This document shows positions 58,881 to 64,000 of a stretch of DNA of 64,000 bases, in pieces. The stretch comes from Papaver somniferum (taxonomy: Eukaryota; Streptophyta; Magnoliopsida; Ranunculales; Papaveraceae). Location: positions 97,528,279 through 97,592,278 of the forward strand of contig NC_039361.1 of the NCBI RefSeq assembly GCF_003573695.1, given 5' to 3'. Numbering within the stretch: the first letter of the stretch is position 1; each line of letters opens with the position of its first letter. The notes under the pieces are model-generated. The model made no database searches. It had not been told where the DNA came from and was given only the letters and a program-made list of their open reading frames with translations. The position numbers and the translations under genes were made by a program.

Positions 58881-59548
58881 ACCGATACATAAGTCAGGCA
58901 TTGTGAATAGTTTTGCCAAGATACATAAACAAGTTATGAGCGGTTATACTAAACACACATATTGGTAATCCACAGATTTGGAATGAATAACAATACCAAT
59001 AAGCCTAGCGATTTCCCTTTCGATTCGTAAAACAAGTTTATTAATTGTACTTCCTTTAAACGAATGTAAAACATTGTTTCCTAGGACGAAATCTTCACCC
59101 ATATCCATACATAATCACAATAGCATTCATACGATTATGTCGATGTCTTATATACGAAGTTCAAAAGATAGGCGTTATACTTCGTATTATAATTCCTTAA
59201 TACTACGTCTAACTAGAGTATAATCATTCACAGCTTCGCAGTTATGTTTTGAATATAAAACGACTTGAAAGATACATTAGGAATGAAACAGTTCAAGTCA
59301 AATATTACTAACCTCAAGTGGAAGGATGATGTCGTCATTGTAGCTCCTTACTTCTTCACATTCTTCGAGTTTTCACGTAATACTTATAATGTCTCATATC
59401 CTAATACTTTCAAGCTAACCTATACGAAGTTGACTCTAGTAAACAATCAAGCGACTCTTTAAATGAGTTTTGGTTCATTAAAATATGACAACCAAACTGG
59501 ACATACCAACGCTTGGTGGGTTCAACTGAGAAATGCTCTAACAGCATG

Positions 59549-59840
59549 TTATGTTTTCAATATAATACGACTTGAAAGATACATTAGGAATGTAAATAAA
59601 TCAAGTCATTATTACTAATCTCAAGTGGAAGGACGGTGTCCTCGTTGTACTTCTTCTCATTCTTCAGGTCTGCGAAGTAATACTTGCACGTCTCAACATT
59701 CCTACACTTTCTAGTCTAACCTAAACGAAGTTGACTCTACTATTCAATCAAACGATTCTAGATGAGTTTTGATACTAAAATATGACAACCAAATTTTACA
59801 TGCCAACGCTTGGTGGGTTCAACCGAGATATTTTCTAACA
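59549..59840 (-). repeat. LTR-A piece 4 (start of the minus-strand 3' LTR)
   Basis: Matches 59241-59543 of LTR-B. On the minus strand it starts TGTTAGAAAATATCTCGG at 59840, right after the polypurine tract. With the other three pieces LTR-A totals about 2.75 kb, close to LTR-B. Confidence 0.85.
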
Positions 59841-60928
59841 ATCTCCCCCTTTGTCAATTTTAGTGACAAAATTTTATAACATATGAAGATAAAATAACTC
59901 ATTCTTCATACGCTTGATTCCAAGTTTCAACAGCGCAATAACCTGCATATATTCAAAAAATAAATGTCGTTGTTGACATTTGAATAACAAATGCTTTTAC
60001 TCTCCCCAAAGGCAAGCTAGGTAAATATTCAATCCGAACACCTTATTTATTCCCCTTTTGTAGTATGAAATACTACACAAGATGATGATATGTTTATCCC
60101 CCTTAGTCTATGCTTTACTCTTTCATCAGATATAGCATTTAACCACATATATCCTTTCCTAGTGATTAAAAATCACTTGTTTGCTCCATATATTTCTCCC
60201 ACTTTTATCATAAAAATGACGAAGGTACGAGCAAACAAAGGACAAACCGAAACAAATCCATAAGACTTGTACAACCTATAAGAGTTAAGCACGAAGGATT
60301 CACATACCATTTTAGATAACCAATATTGAAACCGAAACTACAAAAGTAATTTAGCTTTGGTATGTTGTTGAGGAAACAATTGACCGAAGCAATTTTCCCT
60401 TTAGTCCGTCAAATCGACTAAGATAACTTAATTCTTTTATCGAACGATTGTGTATGTACAATCGCTTATTTCGATAAGACACAAACAGAGATCAGAATTA
60501 ACTATATTTCTCTTATCAGGATCTAATTATTCCATAAAATAACTTAGACCTTTCCCTTTAGACAAGACAAATACAAGGTTAGTTAACTATTTTTCTTGTC
60601 AAAGAATTCGATTAGACTTGAATAACAGAATCCTTCAATTGATAAGTCTAACTAAGATAATAATTAACGTAATTTCTCTTATCCGGAATCAAATGGACTA
60701 AACAAATGATCCCGTAATTTCATTAAGCCAAAAATAATAGAAACATACCAAATGAATTGACTTGCTATAGTTTTTCTTAACATGAAATAATTGAAATAAA
60801 TATAACCAATGTAAGCACCGCAATTGCACCGAATTCCTATAAGCAATATCACTTGATACCAAACAATAAATAAGATACCAAAACATATGCCAAATAGATT
60901 GACACAGTTTTTCTTAACCGAAAACAAT
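59841..60928 (-). other. 3' interior of the minus-strand Sirevirus with multiple polypurine tracts
   Basis: No gene. On the minus strand the purine tract AAAGGGGGAGAT lies at 59841-59852 beside LTR-A. Further tracts appear in plus orientation as CTCTCCCC (about 60001), TTCCCCTTTTG (about 60051), TCCCCCTTAG (about 60097) and TTCTCCCACTTTT (about 60187). The last matches the GACAAAAAGAGGGAGAA tract of element C. Imperfect duplicates of a TTGAC...TTTTTCTTAAC block are seen at about 60758-60925. Cut by the LTR at 60929. Confidence 0.7.
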
Positions 60929-61068
60929 TGTTTTAGAGCACTGCTCGGTCGAACTCGCAACCATTGCTATCTCAAGCTTGTTTGTCAAGTTTAGTGATCA
61001 AAACTATAAGTCTTGATTTGTAGTCTACTTATAGCTATGTCTCGGACTAGGATAGACTGTGTAATTGA
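60929..61068 (+). repeat. Start of a plus-strand Sirevirus LTR, interrupted by the LINE
   Basis: TGTTTTAGAGCACTGCTCGG is the LTR start with two extra T. The first 140 bases match 54466-54600 of element C, then the LINE 3' end begins. The rest of this LTR would lie beyond the right edge. Confidence 0.82.
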
Positions 61069-64000
61069 TTATTTATTTTTTGATAAGTCAAAAATTGTAT
61101 TAATAGATAACAAAATTTACAAAGAATAGTTTACAAGAAAAGAGGTCACAACAACCCAAAAACTTGAAAACTATTTAAACCGATAATAAGAAACATTAGG
61201 AAATTCAACCTGAATTAAAAAACTAGGTCTTCCATCATAGTGAATTCCTATTTCATTATCAAGATAGCAACCTCTCTTAGCCATATTATCCGCTGCAAAA
61301 TTTTCCTCTCTGTAAGTATGAATGAATCTAATAGAATCATAATACTTACAAACTTATAACCATCTCCTTCTTGAAAACCAGGGCAAATTAGAATTATTAA
61401 AAGCTTCCACCACACTAGAAGAGTCTGAACGAATGAAAATACGCCTAACTTCCCATCTTGTAGCCCATTCCATACCAATAATTATTCCATATAATTCTGC
61501 CAGATAATTAGTAGTAATACCCAATCCAATAGACATATCTCCAATAATATTGCAAGAAGAATCCCTAGCTACTACACCTGCACCATCTCTTCCCGGATTC
61601 CCTCTCGCTGCACCATCACAACATAACATGATTTCATTGTTTTCAGGGGGATGCCAAAAGCATTCAATCGGCTGCTGAAATTTCACACACCTATGTTGCA
61701 CATGGAAATAGTCCAAAATAATAACATCCTCAGCTGAATTCTTCATGTAACCTTTTAGCCGCACTGAATAGTCTTGGATCAGCTTCAATACCCTTTTGAA
61801 AACCATATTCCAGTTTGGTTTCTTTTGTTCAAAGACCCCCTTGTTCCTCAAAGCCCACAACTCAGATTTAAGTACCAGATTTACGAGAAGCCATAACTCG
61901 CGAACCATTTGACTTCTACATGTAGCTTCTTTGTACGAAATAATAAGATTGTAGTTAGGAACTAAACCAAAAATTTGAGAGATCCAGGACCAAGCACGAG
62001 TTGCAAAACTACAACTGAACATCACATGTTCAAGAGTTTCTTCTGCGATTCCACAAATGCAGCACCTGCTAACTAACGGAATTTTGAACCTTGCCTTTAG
62101 CAGATCGTAAGTAGCACAAACTCCACGCATGAACTTCCAGTTCTGGGCTGCTAAAACTGGATGAATAGATCTACTCCAAATCAGCGACATCCCTTCCATT
62201 ACTGGATATTTTTGACGCACCAATTCCTTTGCTGAATTGACGCTGAAAACACCTTTCAGGTATGGCATCCAAAATCTACTGTCTTCTCCTCCAATTGGCA
62301 TAGGCAGGCGTGAAATATTCACACCAGCAGCAGCACAATGCTCCAATTGAACGTCATTGAAAGTCCAATGCTCCCTGGACCAATGATCACCTACCATAAC
62401 ATTTCTATCCAGGCTTTGGTCGTTTAACATGTCTGCAAGACACACATCAGTGCACCAAATATCAAAATAAAGGTAAGTAGTCCTACCATCACCAGTCAAG
62501 ACTTTTGTGTTGTTTTCCACAAGTTTGTGAACCCAGCGGATTCCAGGCAGAATTTTGAATTTAACTCCACCAGATTTGATGCAACCATTTCTCTCAAAAT
62601 ATTTAGTTCTAAGAAAACCAACCCACTTCTTCTTGGAATTCCTAATTTTCCACCACAACTTCATAAGGAGAGCCTTGTTCATAGTAGACATACGAGTTAA
62701 GCCAAGCCCACCCTCCTCAAAAGGAAAACAAACCTTATCATACGCCACCACCACAGCACGACTAATATTGGAATCACCTGACCAAATAAAATTCCTAATT
62801 GCTCTCTCACATTGCAAAATGAATTTTTTAGGCCATTTATAGACAGCCATGTTATGAATCGAGTATCTTGCTATAACAGACTTAACAAGCACAATAAGGT
62901 CATGAAAAGATAGAAGCCTCCCCTTCCACCCCGTAAGTTGAGCCTTAATCTTCTCAATCACATTACAAATGTGATGATATCTAACCGTTCCCGGCATAAT
63001 CTGAACTCCCAAATAGCGATTCGGAAATGTGGCCACACTCATTCCCAAAATATCAGCAAGGTAAGTTCTCCTACTCAAAGAACCACCACCATAGTAAATT
63101 TTACTTTTTTGACGACACACAGTTTGACCTGAAGCCGCTTGATATTCACCCAACAAATCCACCAGATTATGCACACTTTTAATATTTCCCTTACAGAAAA
63201 TCATAATGTCGTCAGCAAAAAATACATGAGTAGGAGAAAACCCATTTCTTGTAACCATAAGAGTCATCTTCTTATCATGAAAGAGTTTCGTAATATTTCT
63301 GCTAAGAACATCTTCAATCAAAACAAAAATCAAAGGAGATAGGGGATCACCTTGACGCAAACCTCTATTAATTTTGAAATAGCCATGGGGATTTCCATTC
63401 ATAAGAATATAAATTCTAGCAGAATTCAAAATATCGAAAATCCAAGCACACCACTTCTCAGAGAATCCATATCTACGAAAAACTTCCAGAACAAATGACC
63501 AACTCACCGTGTCAAATGCCTGAGAAATATCAAGTTTAAGACCAATGTTGTCGTCTTTTATCTTGATGTGAAGCTCATTAACCATTTATGAAGCTAAACT
63601 GGATTTTTCATGAATATTGTGGCCTTTCATGAAAGCTACCTATTCCTCAGAAACAAGCTTGTCCAAAACACTACTCAGTCTAGAAGCAAGGATCTTAGTA
63701 AAAAATTTGAAGAAAAAATTACCAAGACTAATAGGACTAAAGTGACGAAGCGTATTACCACCTCTTACCTTGGCCAACAAAATAATCAAGGAATAATTGA
63801 TACCATTAGAAATATAACCAGAATTCCAACAATAAATAATTGCCCTTATCAAATCATCTTGAATAATATCCCAGCAATGACGATAGAAACAACCAGAAAA
63901 ACCATCCGGACCCGGAGTACCATCTGAATCTAAATCAAAAACAGCTTGTTTGATTTCTTCCGGAGAAGGAATTCCGTCCATATCAATACTATCTTCCATT
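61069..64000 (-). mobile_element. L1-type LINE, 3' part, minus strand
   Basis: Runs off the right edge. The 3' end (low coordinates) is an A-rich tail: the plus strand reads TTATTTATTTTTTGATAAG at about 61069-61087. ORF2 ends at 61171, giving a 3' UTR of about 100 bases. The domain set (reverse transcriptase, Cys-rich zinc region, RNase H) is that of plant L1 LINEs. Confidence 0.92.
61171..64000 (-). pseudogene. LINE ORF2: reverse transcriptase, zf-RVT and RNase H, three stops
   Basis: One minus-strand frame from the right edge (endonuclease part outside) to TAG 61173-61171. Reverse transcriptase: GTPGPDGFSGCFYRHCWD near 63910, DISQAFDTVSW near 63525, GLRQGDPLSPLIFVL near 63350 and the catalytic FADD block near 63215. 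A Cys/His zinc region (CCICGIAEETLEHVMFSC) lies near 62060-62010. A C-terminal RNase H (CDGAARGNPGRDGAG near 61610, then LAELYGI, then RSDSSSVV) follows. In-frame stops at 63642-63640, 63588-63586 and 61356-61354; the last cuts the RNase H just before its REENFAADNMAKRG end. Otherwise the frame is intact, so decay is recent. LINEs reverse-transcribe RNA at nicked chromosomal targets. Confidence 0.92.

Larger units (their letters stand above)
56727..59543 (-). mobile_element. Solo LTR-B (Sirevirus-like, minus strand) nested in LTR-A
   Basis: In plus orientation it starts TGAATAGACGAGGG and ends GCTCTAACA; on the minus strand it thus begins TGTTAGAGCA. Flanked by GCATG at 56722-56726 and 59544-59548. 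2817 bases. No primer-binding site or gag adjoins, and the same LTR (LTR-A) continues on both sides, so it is a solo LTR inserted into another copy of its own family. Minus-strand TATAAATA at 58066-58073. Confidence 0.88.

Noticed and set aside
59241..59840. Simple tandem duplication of about 0.3 kb
   Set aside because: Better explained by solo LTR-B inserted in LTR-A with the GCATG target duplication.

Overview
This window is intergenic, retrotransposon-packed nuclear DNA of a flowering plant, most likely a dicot. The evidence is the kind of elements present: Ty1/copia (including Sirevirus-like), Ty3/gypsy of the Tat lineage with a second RNase H, a long-LTR non-autonomous element and an L1-type LINE. 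The species cannot be fixed from the sequence. I found no convincing single-copy host gene. Coding potential comes from mobile elements, and almost all of it is broken by stops, frameshifts or deletions.

Left part (1-25017). Positions 1-2092 are the 3' end of a copia element: broken reverse transcriptase/RNase H, polypurine tract and 3' LTR. An AT-rich stretch without genes follows (2093-4177), then a 5'-truncated Sirevirus-type LTR (4178-5820). Tat element 1 occupies 5836-24540 and is bounded by the 5-bp target duplication CAATG. It has both LTRs and a primer-binding site but no pol. Its main content is an antisense, intron-containing gene for a plant mobile domain (PMD) protein (8829-11578, minus). 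A 9.2-kb LARD-like element with 3.8-kb LTRs (12935-22115, duplication CCTTC) is inserted in it.

Right part (25018-64000) is a set of nested insertions read from target duplications. A plus-strand Sirevirus (5' LTR 25018-27300, gag 27366-28308) was hit by a minus-strand Sirevirus. The 3' LTR of that element (LTR-A) is now in four pieces: 28309-29189, 33199-34630, 56582-56726 and 59549-59840. LTR-A was interrupted by three things. The first is solo LTR S1 (29190-33193, TTCAA), which itself holds solo LTR S2 (30077-31721, ACTTC). The second is a gag-only Sirevirus C (34631-56576), whose 5' LTR holds Tat element 2 (35868-49700, GCTAT). The third is solo LTR-B (56727-59543, GCATG). The minus-strand element's internal 3' region (59841-60928) is then cut by another plus-strand LTR start (60929), which is cut by a minus-strand LINE running off the right edge.

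Tat element 2 carries a decayed pol (protease, reverse transcriptase, two RNase H domains, integrase) on the plus strand. Between pol and the 3' LTR it has a two-exon antisense gene related to the one in Tat element 1. Its two LTRs contain large GC-rich tandem arrays (69-bp units and roughly 0.2-kb units) that have changed length in opposite directions. One array has a higher-order period of 817 bp. The points most worth following up are the antisense PMD gene family, which persists in an element that lost gag-pol, the LTR array dynamics and the insertion chronology.
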